Shown: one piece after another, positions 34,770 through 42,864 of the stretch | Layout: every line of letters starts with the position of its first letter | Position numbering within the stretch: position 1 is the first letter of the stretch | From: Symbiodinium natans | Lineage: Eukaryota > Sar > Dinophyceae > Suessiales > Symbiodiniaceae | Direction: 5' to 3' | Length of the DNA stretch: 46,394 nucleotides | Assembly: GCA_905221605.1 (NCBI GenBank) | Contig: CAJNDS010000110.1 | Location: 180,001 to 226,394, forward strand | Position numbers and translations under genes: made by a program | The notes under the pieces: generated by a model | Databases searched by the model: none | What the model saw: only the letters and a program-made list of their open reading frames with translations | Told to the model about the DNA's origin: nothing

Positions 34770-34902
34770 ATGAACTGGTTGAGGCCTCAAACCTTGGGAC
34801 AGGATGTAGATGTTGAAGCTTTGTGCGATGCCCTGGCTTCTTTGAAGCCTGCTCAACTCCCAGAATTTAGGCGTGCATGAAAGACATCCGCACGATGAGA
34901 TG
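34770..34902 (+). CDS. Candidate exon(s) with GTAAGC donor
   Basis: ATG 34770 opens a 36-codon frame (MNWLRPQTLGQ, DVEALCDALASLKPAQLP) to TGA 34878. Alternatively GGACAG|G starts an exon at 34804. A second small exon 34871-34902 sits between TTTAG|G and GAGATG|GTAAGC (ACMKDIRTMR). Confidence 0.4.
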
Positions 34903-34926
34903 GTAAGCAAACCCAAACCCGCAAAG

Positions 34927-34956
34927 GCCGAAGCGGTCGTGCCTGTGTGCTTCTAG
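34927..34956 (+). CDS. Short terminal exon candidate (AEAVVPVCF, stop)
   Basis: CGCAAAG|G then ten codons to TAG 34954. Confidence 0.35.
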   Translation, partial: AEAVVPVCF

Positions 34957-35047
34957 CAACAGCGCCCCCTCCTGGAGACACCCTAGCCTCCCCCTAACCT
35001 CAAATATGCCCAAATCCTTAATCCCAAAAGCCCCCGGGCGCTAAGAA

Positions 35048-35135
35048 CACAACCCCTAAACCCCAAACCCTAAACCCCAAACCCTAAACCCTAAACCCTA
35101 AACCCCAAACCCTAAACCCTAAACCCTAAACCCTC
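35048..35135. repeat. CCCTAAA/CCCCAAA array
   Basis: Twelve units, a third of them CCCCAAA. Confidence 0.9.
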
Positions 35136-35192
35136 TATACCCACAAATCCTCATCCCTCCCACCTGCAAAGCCTAAACCCTTAAAGCCTGCA

Positions 35193-35245
35193 GCCCGACT
35201 CGATGAGGACCGCACGCAGTTCGAGGCTGCAGAGAAGGAGCTGAG
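35193..35245 (+). CDS. Candidate coiled-coil exon (RLDEDRTQFEAAEKEL)
   Basis: CTGCAG in front, CTGAG|GTCTGG behind. Strong heptad-like charge pattern. Confidence 0.5.
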
Positions 35246-35254
35246 GTCTGGGAT

Positions 35255-35268
35255 TTAGGGTTTAGGGT

Positions 35269-35300
<32 letters not shown>

Positions 35301-35345
35301 GGTTTTTAGGGTTGAGGGTTGAAAGTTGAGGGTGTTTAGGGTTGA
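35255..35345. repeat. TTGAGGG block
   Basis: At least eight TTGAGGG units after two TTTAGGG. Confidence 0.95.
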
Positions 35346-35589
35346 GGGCAGTCCAGGCTTGTGTTGGGGGTGAAGGCGTTGAGGGGATAGTTTGTTTGAT
35401 TGTTTCAATATGTCATTACTAATTGTCTTTATGTTTTTTCATTTTTATATTAGTAATAATTGTTATTATTGTTATTATTATTGTTAGTTTTTTGGGGGTA
35501 GGGCAAGAGCTTGTCAGGTTTAATGGTTTAGGCGTTTCTGCGCAGGAGTTCGTTGCGAGTGCAGCTAGACCCTGAACCCAAGAAAGTGA

Positions 35590-35735
35590 ACCCCAAACCC
35601 TAAACCCTAAACCCTAAACCCTAACCCCTAAACCCCTAAACCCCTAAACCCCTAAACCCCTAAACCCCTAAACCCCTAAACCCCTAAACCCCTAAACCCC
35701 TAAACCCCAAACCCTAAACCCTAAACCCTAAACCC
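35590..35735. repeat. CCCCTAAA octamer block inside CCCTAAA
   Basis: About ten consecutive octamers with three heptamers on each side. Confidence 0.97.
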
Positions 35736-35792
35736 TGTTCAGAATTGAGGGTTGCTGTTCAAAGTTTGCCTTTCTCAAGTTTCGGGTTCCAG

Positions 35793-35847
35793 GTGAGGGT
35801 TTTGCGCCAGGCCCTGGCCGGCCAGGGTTTCGCCCAAAGCCCCATGG
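35793..35847 (+). CDS. Candidate exon (VRVLRQALAGQGFAQSPM)
   Basis: GGGTTCCAG|G in front, ATGG|GTTTAGGG behind. Confidence 0.55.
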
Positions 35848-35898
35848 GTTTAGGGTTTAGGGTTTAGGGCTTGGGGCTTAGGGCTTAGGGCTGAGGGT

Positions 35899-35992
35899 AC
35901 GGCATGCTATTTCTGGAAGGCGCGTCGGAGGCGAGAAGGATGTGATTGGCTGCTACAAGCAGGCTTCCAGCTGCTCAGAGTCCGGTCCTCTA
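35899..35992 (+). CDS. Candidate exon (EKDVIGCYKQASSCSESGPL)
   Basis: Best of three open frames by codon usage. A competing frame ends at TAG 36000. Confidence 0.4.
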
Positions 35993-36120
35993 GTTAGGGT
36001 TTAGGATTTAGGGTTTAGGGTTTGGGGTTTAGAATAGGGTTCTCAATGCAGAAGGTCTCAATGCAGGGGGGTATGTAACCCAAGGTCCCCTACTACTCCC
36101 TAAGGCTCCCTCAGCGGAAG

Positions 36121-36165
36121 GTTTGGGTGGTTTTGCCGACTGAGACGGTGTGGGGTGGGAGCAAG
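36121..36165 (+). CDS. Candidate exon (VWVVLPTETVWGGSK)
   Basis: GCGGAAG|G in front, AGCAAG|GTGTTA behind, exactly 15 codons. Confidence 0.5.
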
Positions 36166-37785
36166 GTGTTAGGGTGGAGAGCGAGAGCGAGAGCGAGAGC
36201 GAGAGCGAGAGCGAGAGAGAGAGAGAGAGAGAGAGTTAGTTTTACCGCTACGACTTCGCAGTCAGTGTGATGCTGACACGTGTCACTGGCTGTAGATTCT
36301 TGGCCGAAGCTCTGTTATTTGCTTTGTTCCCTCGACCTCCTCCCAGTGCCATGCTTCCTTCCTTCGAGTCGATTCCCGTCATCGTGGCGTCGAAGGACTG
36401 CTGTTGGTCATTTGCGGCAGAGGCACGCTTAGTTAAGCTTAGATATTTCTAGAGCTGCAAGGTTCGTTCGGGCTTGGACGATTTTACGCCTGGCCGCATT
36501 CTGGAGGACGATATTGGCATCTGTCACTGAACTTATGTTGCAGACGGGATGACGAACTATCCGTGATTGTAAATTTGGAGCTATACTGACTTGATGCACA
36601 TTGTTGTTTGGCAGGGTTGTCTGCTGTTAGGAGTTGTTTCCGCGCAACGAGAAGTACGTAGTTGTGCCGAAGGCCCAGGTGCGTGATGCAAACTGTACTT
36701 ACCCTTCGACCACCGACCGGATCATCGTCCTGTACACTTCTCCAACAAACTTATATAAATGGTGCACATCGAAGTCATTTCGTTGCGCGGAGAGTGTATT
36801 GTTTGATGTCGTTGTGGGTGGAGGCACAGACGTATACAAGAAGTTTTTGAAGAAGGTTAAGCTTGGCTATTCGGTAGTCGCAGAGCCAACGCCCGGATTG
36901 GCTGCTGCCGACGCTTACATCGGTGCGGAGGACCGAAGAGTGGGCAATCGCACTGTTTTTTTTTTGGGGGGGGGGGCGTCAGTCTGAGAATATGAGGAGT
37001 TTGAGGATCTGGGCAACAAGCATGAGTGTCCATTCGTCATCAAGGCAGTGGACGACATCGTTGCTGTCAACCGTGCCTTTGTAAGCAGGCTCGTGTTGTG
37101 TTTCTGTTTTATTTGACAGTTAGGCGATGTGATGGACCAATGTATGGATCGTATTTGGGAGACGAAAATCCTGGTGAGACAACCTTCACGAAATGCGGTA
37201 GACGACACACAGCGTGCTGTTGAGGTCAGTGTAATTAGGGCCTCCTATTTTGGGGATTCAGGGGCATTTTGGGGAGATTTTGTTTTGTGCACTTCTCGTG
37301 ATTTTTTTGCACTGTGGCATGGCATGATGTGGCTGCAGCCCTGTTATCTCAAGCCTCCTCACAGATCGACCAGCATGGCAATGGAGCTGATCCCTATGAT
37401 TCGGAAGGTCACGAATGATCCGGACACCTGGGTGACCTTGGGGTACTGGCTGCCGACCCCATACACCACAATCGAACATGGGACCACCTTCCACTCCAAC
37501 TACACACCATTCACAATACACAGCACCATAATGGGCACCTACCAACCACCCAACGACCCCTACCTGCACCTGTCAACAGCAGGCCAGCAGACAAGTCGCT
37601 TCCACAGGCAGCTGTGGATGGACTTGAATCCCCAGTTCCAGCCGAACCCCCAGCAGCACGTGCACCATCTGAATGGGGACACCACAGACAACAGGTCGAT
37701 CAATCTGGAGGCCATGAGGGCCAGGGCCCACCTAGCCCTGCACGGTGTGGAGGGTGGGAGGCCCAGGGGCAGGGGCAGGAGGTGA
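36121..37785 (+). CDS. Multi-exon gene ending in an HNH-nuclease-like domain (gene span)
   Basis: Exons proposed at 36121-36165, 36270-36452, 36631-36955, 36988-37080, 37120-37173, 37180-37224 and 37339-37785. Canonical donors GTAAGC (37081), GTGAGA (37174) and GTCAGT (37225) and acceptor ATTTGACAG (37119) support the middle part. The frame stays open from 37120 to the stop at 37783 even through the predicted introns, so intron retention or a single long exon is also possible. Base composition changes inside the last exon (A/C-rich on +). The C-terminus carries the HNH-like motif. The whole gene is free of telomeric arrays. Confidence 0.5.
36176..36236. repeat. GAGAGC/GA microsatellite
   Basis: Six GAGAGC units then GA. 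Confidence 0.95.
36270..36452 (+). CDS. Candidate first exon with hydrophobic N-terminus
   Basis: ATG 36270: MLTRVTGCRFLAEALLFALF is a plausible signal anchor. Continues to TAG 36450; a donor before that is likely. CTTCGCAG precedes the ATG by a few bases. Confidence 0.4.
   Translation: MLTRVTGCRFLAEALLFALFPRPPPSAMLPSFESIPVIVASKDCCWSFAAEARLVKLRYF
36631..36955 (+). CDS. Large exon (KFLKKVKLGYSVVAEPTPG)
   Basis: GCTGTTAG|G in front; 108 open codons: ELFPRNEKYVVVPKAQ, STTDRIIVLYTSPTN, LFDVVVGGGTDVYKK and the quoted part. Soluble, well-formed protein sequence of unknown family. Ends before a T/G homopolymer, whose CAC|TG edge hides the junction. Confidence 0.6.
36988..37080 (+). CDS. Exon with GTAAGC donor (PFVIKAVDDIVAVNRAF)
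   Basis: Acidic start EYEEFEDLGNKHEC. Ends GCCTTT|GTAAGC. Acceptor probably GTCTGAG at 36987, after the homopolymer. Confidence 0.6.
37081..37119 (+). other. 39-bp intron
   Basis: GTAAGC ... TTTCTGTTTTATTTGACAG: complete signals with a pyrimidine tract in a very short intron; joining keeps the frame. Confidence 0.6.
37120..37173 (+). CDS. Exon (LGDVMDQCMDRIWETKIL)
   Basis: Exactly 18 codons between ACAG and CTG|GTGAGA, in frame with the preceding exon. Confidence 0.6.
37339..37785 (+). CDS. HNH-type nuclease-like C-terminal exon
   Basis: GTGGCTGCAG in front, stop TGA at 37783. TSRFHRQLWMDLNPQ followed by VHHLNGDTTDNRSINLEAM and RAHLALHG matches the HNH homing-endonuclease pattern (HR..W, (V)HHxxGxxxDNRxxNLE, H..LHG): the double His, the Asn of DNR and the NLE Asn are all present. 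Ends in a basic tail GRPRGRGRR, typical for nucleic-acid contact. The + strand is C/A-rich and T-poor here, unlike the exons before it. TATATAAAAAAAAGAAAAAAAA follows 17 bases after the stop. Could be a domesticated or mobile nuclease; activity is not shown. Confidence 0.65.
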   Translation, partial: PCYLKPPHRSTSMAMELIPMIRKVTNDPDTWVTLGYWLPTPYTTIEHGTTFHSNYTPFTIHSTIMGTYQPPNDPYLHLSTAGQQTSRFHRQLWMDLNPQFQPNPQQHVHHLNGDTTDNRSINLEAMRARAHLALHGVEGGRPRGRGRR

Positions 37786-37799
37786 TCAGGAGGAGGACC

Positions 37800-37990
37800 A
37801 CACTATATAAAAAAAAGAAAAAAAACCAGGTGCCACACGGAGTGGGTAAACCCTGGGCCAGGGAACAGGCGAAGTCCTGGGCCTGGTTTTTTTTTGCACT
37901 TTTGCATTTTTTTGGCTTTTGCACTTTTGCACTTTTTGGGTTTTTTTGCATTTGTTCATATACTGTGTTCTTTTCTATGCTTGTCTTATG
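37800..37990. other. A-rich then T-rich low-complexity 3' flank
   Basis: A-run at 37807-37826, then TTTTTTTGCACTTTTGCA repeats to 37950. Confidence 0.6.
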
Positions 37991-38041
37991 CGTAGAAAAT
38001 CCAAAATATCCCAAATTCCAAAAATCCAAAGATCCACAAAA

Positions 38042-38100
38042 CCAAAAATCCAAACTTGCTCGGACAATGTCTCCGGTCTCCGGAAAGTTTGGATTTTTGG
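38042..38100. other. Perfect 16-bp inverted repeat
   Basis: CCAAAAATCCAAACTT (38042-38057) and AAGTTTGGATTTTTGG (38085-38100) with a 27-bp loop; surrounded by ATCCAAAA/TTTTTGGAT words. Confidence 0.8.
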
Positions 38101-38187
38101 ATTTTTGGGTTTTTGGGTTTTGGATTTTTGGGTTTTTGGGTTTTGGTGATTTTGCACATTCGAGGTTAGCCCATATGCATTCTCCAT

Positions 38188-38958
38188 GTTGCAGGATTTA
38201 TATAAGAGGGCGGCCATTCAAACGTATATACCCTTGTCATGTCAATTCCGTCCTAACTACTCGAAACATGAACTCAAGTCCTACGTAGCCTGCTCAAAGA
38301 GCCAATAAGATGTTGAAATCTCCTGCTCAAAAAGCGAATAGAAGCGTTCAACAAAGTAACAGGGCTTATTCCAGGATACGGCTAGTGAACTACTTGGAAT
38401 CCTGTCTAAAACACTTAAACACTCGTTATCGGTAAGTAAGGGCGTTCATGAGATATAACCTTTCCTAAACAGCAAGTAGTGTCCCAAAATGGTTCTTATT
38501 AAACACATGATTATTCAGTTTCTTTCGGATGCACAAAGTTAGGCGTTGGCAAATATACGCGTTCTCTGTTAAAGCCTCCTTAAAAAAGGCCTGCGCATAA
38601 CACTTTACATGGTCCTCATATACAAACAGTACGTTCAAAATATTGTTGCTATTTTGTATCCTTTTTGTGTTCACGTTTCGAGTAGTTAGGACGTCATTCA
38701 AACTCTGATAAGGGTACATTTGAGTGGTCGCCCTCTTATATACATACTTGCAGCGGCTCCATTTGCAAGATTATGAAGTAAGAGTTCCACCGAACCTCAT
38801 AGCATGAAACGCACGCCCTGGAAATAAATGGACACTTGTGAACCCAAGCCCGGTTACTGTCTTGAAATATTCTGCTCAACCTCGTGTTGGCTTTTCGAGT
38901 AGGATATTTCAAAACCTTATTGGCTTTTTGAACAGGCTACTTAGGATTTTCATGATAC
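38188..38958. mobile_element. Composite element with two inverted modules
   Basis: Module A (38188-38273, TATAAGAGGGCG ... CCTAACTACTCGAAAC) returns inverted at 38667-38752. Module B (38277-38345, GTAGCCTGCTCAAAGAGCC) returns inverted at 38886-38958. Order A B A' B' rather than a simple palindrome. No transposase. Confidence 0.65.
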
Positions 38959-39059
38959 AGTTTTCAACCGAGTAGTTAAAACGTTAATGAGATTCGAGCA
39001 GGGTTTACTGTAATAATCACAGGTGGGCAATGCAATATCAAGAGCTTGAATTAAAGGAT

Positions 39060-39255
39060 CGGTCTGGGGTTTCTGGGGATATATTTTGGAGTGAGGGGGT
39101 TATTTTGGGGGAAGGGGCTTATTTTGGGGACTGCGGGCCTATTTTGGAGCCTCCCGATTAGGGGCCTCCCGGGCCTAAATCGGTGCCTCCATTTTGGGCC
39201 TTCCGGCACCTATTTGGGGGCCTACCGGGGCCTCCTGCAGCTTTGGGGCCTTTTG
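39060..39255. repeat. GGCCTATTTTGGG minisatellite
   Basis: About ten degenerate units of 18-20 bp alternating TATTTTGGGG and GGGCCTCCCG. Confidence 0.75.
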
Positions 39256-39267
39256 CCGGGGTTGAGT

Positions 39268-39536
39268 GAATTGAGGTGAACTGAATATTCGGCTTGCCAA
39301 AAGCGAATTACACCAAGTTACTTAAACTCGGCTTGTCAGCTGTTGGGGATCTGGGAGGGATCTGGGGGGTGTCTGGGGGTCTGCGGGGGTTTTGAGTTGA
39401 AGTGAATTGAAGTGAACTGAATATTCGGCTTGCCAAAAGCGACTTGCTCTAATTTACTTAACCTCGGCTTGTCAGCTGTTTAGAGAAATAACATGGGAAA
39501 TTCAAAGTGATATCACATACAACTATTTATTTCGTC
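39268..39536. repeat. 136-bp tandem duplication, repeat F
   Basis: TGAACTGAATATTCGGCTTG at 39276 and 39412; both end with CGGCTTGTCAGCTGTT. A third copy of the end is at 30168. Confidence 0.8.
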
Positions 39537-39539
39537 CTG

Positions 39540-39590
39540 AAGGTTTAGGGTTTGGGGTTTAAGGTTTAGGGTTTAGGGTTTAGGGTTCAG
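39540..39590. repeat. TTTAGGG array
   Basis: Six units, first one after the repeat-free 36.0-39.5 kb interval. Confidence 0.9.
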
Positions 39591-39689
39591 CAGCTCCGGG
39601 TGGAGCAACCTCTAGTAGAGCCGCTGTTTCGATTCTAGAAAAAAAAACCACCCGCCCAGACAATCCCAAAACATTCAGAAATGATAAAG

Positions 39690-39921
39690 TTCACCTCTCT
39701 GCTCGATTTCATTCTGCTCGTAGTCGTTCTCTCTCTGCTCGTATTCATTCTGCTCTGCGTTCTCTTTCTGCTCATCTTCGTTTTGCTCGTATTCGTTCTC
39801 TCTGTGCTGGATTTCAGTCTGCTCATTTTTCTGTTCGTATTCAGTCTGCTCGTATTCGTTCTTTTTCTGTTCGTCTCGTGTTCGTTCTAGTTCTGCTCGT
39901 ATTCATTCTGCTCGTATTCGT

Positions 39922-40006
<85 letters not shown>

Positions 40007-40080
40007 TCGTATTCATTCCTCTCTGCTCGTATTCATTCTGCTTGTATTCGTTCTCTGTCTGCTCGTATTCCTGGATTTTG
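39690..40080. repeat. TCTGCTCGTATTCATTC minisatellite with a CT microsatellite
   Basis: At least 12 degenerate units of 17-24 bp on both sides of a CT tract (39928-40003). Confidence 0.85.
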
Positions 40081-40089
40081 GTGCTTGAT

Positions 40090-40495
40090 GGTGTGCTGAT
40101 TGCTTACTTCTGATCTGTTTCGCGCTTGCTTGGGTGCTGATTGCCTACTGTCTGGCTTTTCCTGATGCTTGATGGGGTGCTGATTGCTTAAATTCTGCAT
40201 TTTTTCGAGCTTTGCGGCTCCCTTTTTGGGCTCTTGGACCGCTCCCGCCATGACAGCTCTGCCATGGAGCGGTCCAGGGTCCAGGAGCCCAAAGAGAGGC
40301 ACGGTCACCGAGGAACTTTCAGTCGCACCAAAAAAACACCTAATTTTGTTAACCTCATGTTTTTTGTTTGTTTACCTCAGTTTTTGGCTTTTCCCACCCC
40401 ACCCTCGAACCACTCGAGATGAGAAAGACTAAGAAGGGGCTTGCTGAGGAGCTGATTGCTTACATTCTGGATTTTTGCTTGATGGGGTGCTATTC
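40090..40495. repeat. GCTGATTGCTTA repeats around a foldback
   Basis: GCTTGATGGGGTGCTGATTGC-like units at about 40083, 40129, 40165 and 40450. Confidence 0.65.
40205..40322. mobile_element. Foldback element E, full palindrome
   Basis: GGCTCTTGGACCGCTCC and GGAGCGGTCCAGGGTCC face each other, framed by GGCACGGTCACC; the other end word GGTGACCGTGCCTC recurs at 40506 and 19452. Confidence 0.7.
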
Positions 40496-40747
40496 TAAAG
40501 TTCCCCGGTGACCGTGCCTCTTGTTGGCCGTCTCGTTGGTTGTTTTGGTTCGCTTGAAGCTGCCTGGCTTCCACATGGTTGCTTTGGAATTAGTGTCCCG
40601 CTGACAGCGCCTCATTTTTGAAAGTTTTGCGGTGACCGTGGCTTTTTGGCTCCCACCCCGCCAAGCCCTCATCCGACCCAGACCCAGGTTTCCAAGCCCA
40701 GAATGGGGGTCTGGGCCAGAAGAAGGGGGGGGTAGGTGGGGAAGGGC

Positions 40748-40779
<32 letters not shown>

Positions 40780-40780
40780 A
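40748..40780. repeat. G homopolymer
   Basis: About 28 G; Pro/Gly ORFs over it are artefacts. Confidence 0.95.
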
Positions 40781-40784
40781 AATA

Positions 40785-41230
40785 AGCCGTGGCCATTCAA
40801 AAAAGCCGTCACAAATTTTGAGAGGCCAATGACCACGGCTTTTTCGCACCCACCCCCGCCCCCCCCCCCCTACCCCCTACCCTCCCCGATCCCTGCCCGC
40901 CTCCCCCACCCCAATGGTTACCAATGGCCACTGCTTCTTTGCCGACGCCACGGCTAAGGTTGGGGGGGGGTATTTTGTGACCAACCTTAATGACATTGGT
41001 GGCCATTGGCAAAAAAGCCGTGGCCATTGGCAACTTTCCCGTGGCCATTTGCAAATTTGCCAATGGCCACGGTTTTTTGCCAATGGCCACGGCTTTTTTT
41101 GCCAATGGCCACGGTTTTTTTTGCCAATGGCCACTTTTTTTGCCAATGGCCACGTTCCCCATTAAGGTTATATATATATATATATACATACATACATACA
41201 TACACATATATATATATAGATATATATGAA
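40785..41230. mobile_element. Palindromic element D (CCGTGGCCATTGGC arrays)
   Basis: Direct CCGTGGCCATTGGCAAAA units (41000-41045) turn over near 41050 into inverted TTTTGCCAATGGCCACGG units (to 41155), then AACCTTAAT and a TA tract. A related module is at 40785-40850. Overlapping short ORFs come from the repeat. Confidence 0.8.
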
Positions 41231-41234
41231 AGTG

Positions 41235-41325
41235 AGGGTTTAGGGTTTAGGGTTTAGGGTTTAGGGTTTAGGGTTTAGGGTTTAGGGTTGAGGGTTCAGG
41301 GTTTAGGGTTTAGGGTTTAGGGTAT
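41235..41325. repeat. TTTAGGG array
   Basis: Eleven units, TTGAGGG and TTCAGGG variants in the middle. Confidence 0.95.
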
Positions 41326-41399
41326 CAAACCACGAGCCCCGGGAGGCGGTGGAGCGCGAGACCAAAGCAATCGAGAAGGCTCGAGGGCTTCGGGTTTTG
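41325..41399 (+). CDS. Candidate coiled-coil exon (EAVERETKAIEKARGL)
   Basis: Leaves the array, 25 codons, ends TTTTGG|GTTTAAG. Charged helix. Confidence 0.5.
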
Positions 41400-41454
41400 G
41401 GTTTAAGGCTTATCTGAGGGTTTAGGGTTTAGGGTTTGAGGTTCGAGGGTAGTT

Positions 41455-41577
41455 TCATGGGCCCTTTTTATGTTCCCTAGCCTCCTTTAACGGGTTCTGA
41501 TGTCTGGAACCTTAGTTTGAAACGGGCATACAAGGGGATATAAGGGGTGCCCTTCCAAGGGCCCATACTAAGGGACC
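41455..41577. mobile_element. Foldback element (CATGGGCCCTT arms)
   Basis: CATGGGCCCTTTTTATGTTCCC vs AAGGGCCCATACTAAGGGACCATG. Confidence 0.55.
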
Positions 41578-41647
41578 ATGAAAACCCCAAAAGCTCAGGG
41601 CTTCGGGGTTAGCGTTTAGGGTTTAGGGCTTAGGGTTTAGGGTTTAG

Positions 41648-41665
41648 AGACCAATGGTACATGCC
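41648..41665 (+). CDS. Possible short exon with GTAAGT donor
   Basis: TTTAG|A, 18 bases, ATGCC|GTAAGT: consensus donor next to a telomeric acceptor. Confidence 0.35.
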
Positions 41666-41754
41666 GTAAGTTTTGGGGTTGAGGCTTGTGTGGACAGACT
41701 TTTCCTCATCGTTTTCGATTTTTCTTGTTTTGGCTACCAACGTTGCATTAAGAG

Positions 41755-41866
41755 AGCGGCAGCCCGAGACCAGACCTTGAAGTCTGCACCTCACGTGCGG
41801 ATTTCCAACTGAAAGCAGCAATGCAGCGCCTGCACCCAAGATTCTGGATGATCAGGACCCTGCAAG
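41755..41866 (+). CDS. Candidate exon (ADFQLKAAMQRLHPRFWMIR)
   Basis: ATTAAGAG|A in front, about 37 codons starting SGSPRPDLEVCTS. Single good frame. Confidence 0.5.
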
Positions 41867-42054
41867 CTTTTTCTTTACGTTCCCCTTCGAATCTGGTATT
41901 TTGCTAGATGAGATTTGCCCGTAAATGCAATAATCTTCGTCGAGATTTGGGACGGGCCTTCTAGAAAAAAACACAGAAACTGTGCTCAAGACTCACATCA
42001 TGGAAAGAGCCAGGGTAAACGTTTTTGACATCCCCTAAGTTCATCGCAGCAAAA

Positions 42055-42177
42055 ATGCATAACAGCAGGTCTGCCAACCAACCTAAATACCCCACTCCCG
42101 AATGCGCCCGTAGCCCTCGTCTGTCCCAAACGCTTCGATTCCCACCCGCAGCCCACTTGGATAGCGCGAAGCCCTAA
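42055..42177 (+). CDS. Weak ORF (SANQPKYPTPECARSPRLSQ)
   Basis: 40 codons from ATG to TAA in CCCTAAA, so the end is uncertain. A minus-strand frame overlaps. Confidence 0.35.
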   Translation: MHNSRSANQPKYPTPECARSPRLSQTLRFPPAAHLDSAKP

Positions 42178-42204
42178 ACCGGGAAGTTCCAACTCATCCC
42201 TGGC

Positions 42205-42353
42205 GAGAAACCCTTAACCCTTAACCCTTAACCCTAAACCCTAAACCCTAAACCCTAAACCCTAAACCCTAAACCCTAAACCCTAAACCCTAAACCCTAA
42301 ACCCTAAACCCTAAACCCTAAACCCTAAACCCTAAACCCTAAACCCTAAACCT
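42205..42353. repeat. CCCTAAA array, CCCTTAA block at its left
   Basis: Three CCCTTAA units, then about 18 perfect CCCTAAA units. Confidence 0.97.
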
Positions 42354-42426
42354 TAGCTGCTACAAGCCGAAGACCCTTGCGCCCCTTAAACCCTTTGGAA
42401 CCTGACCTTGCAAGACCCTAAACTAG

Positions 42427-42552
42427 GGCGGTTTGCAAAAAGACTTGCATGGACTTGGCGTTTGCGAAGGGAAAACTGGGGTATCAGAAACACTACACCT
42501 TAAGCCCTTAGTTGGACGTTTAGACTCTAAGTCGCTGACAGCCCCAGCCTAA
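42427..42552 (+). CDS. Candidate terminal exon (LQKDLHGLGVCEGKTGVSE, stop)
   Basis: AAACTAG|G in front, 41 codons to TAA 42550 in unique sequence. Confidence 0.4.
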   Translation, partial: GGLQKDLHGLGVCEGKTGVSETLHLKPLVGRLDSKSLTAPA

Positions 42553-42576
42553 TTTCCTTCGCACATGCTGCTGCAG

Positions 42577-42702
42577 GTGACAAACGCCGCGCCCTTGGTG
42601 TAGGTTTGCAGAGAGTCCACGGCTTTGGGTTTCGGGTCGAAGCTGACGTTTCGTCATGGCAGCCTTGTCCATGAATGGCTCGGGTTATTTCTGTCGCAGA
42701 AC
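42577..42702 (+). CDS. Candidate exon, two frames open
   Basis: CTGCTGCAG|G starts DKRRALGVGLQRVHGFGFRV (stop about 42672); GTGTAG|G at 42604 starts another frame containing LTFRHGSLVHEWLGLFLSQ (stop about 42702). Confidence 0.4.
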
Positions 42703-42749
42703 TGAGTCCCCGAACCGGATCGAAGTCTAGAATACTGTTAACCTACTAG

Positions 42750-42857
42750 CTTACCTTTTTGGCAACTTCGAGGAACAGTCGACCTAGAAAGGCCATTTAC
42801 TATACTCCTTTGGGATGGCAGGCGCCAGAACATCCTTCGTCGGCTGTTTTGATTCAG
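42750..42857 (+). CDS. Candidate exon (RPRKAIYYTPLGWQAPEHPS)
   Basis: CCTACTAG in front; 36 codons ending SAVLIQ at TTCAG before TTAGGG-like DNA. Confidence 0.4.
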
Positions 42858-42864
42858 GGGGCTC

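Noticed and set aside
39165-39200. Relict dinoflagellate spliced leader (CCATTTTGG)
   Set aside because: Only nine bases match and they belong to a local GGCCTATTTTGG minisatellite.
40809-41257. Overlapping ORFs with NGHGFF-like repeats
   Set aside because: Translations of the GGCCATTGGC element in different frames.
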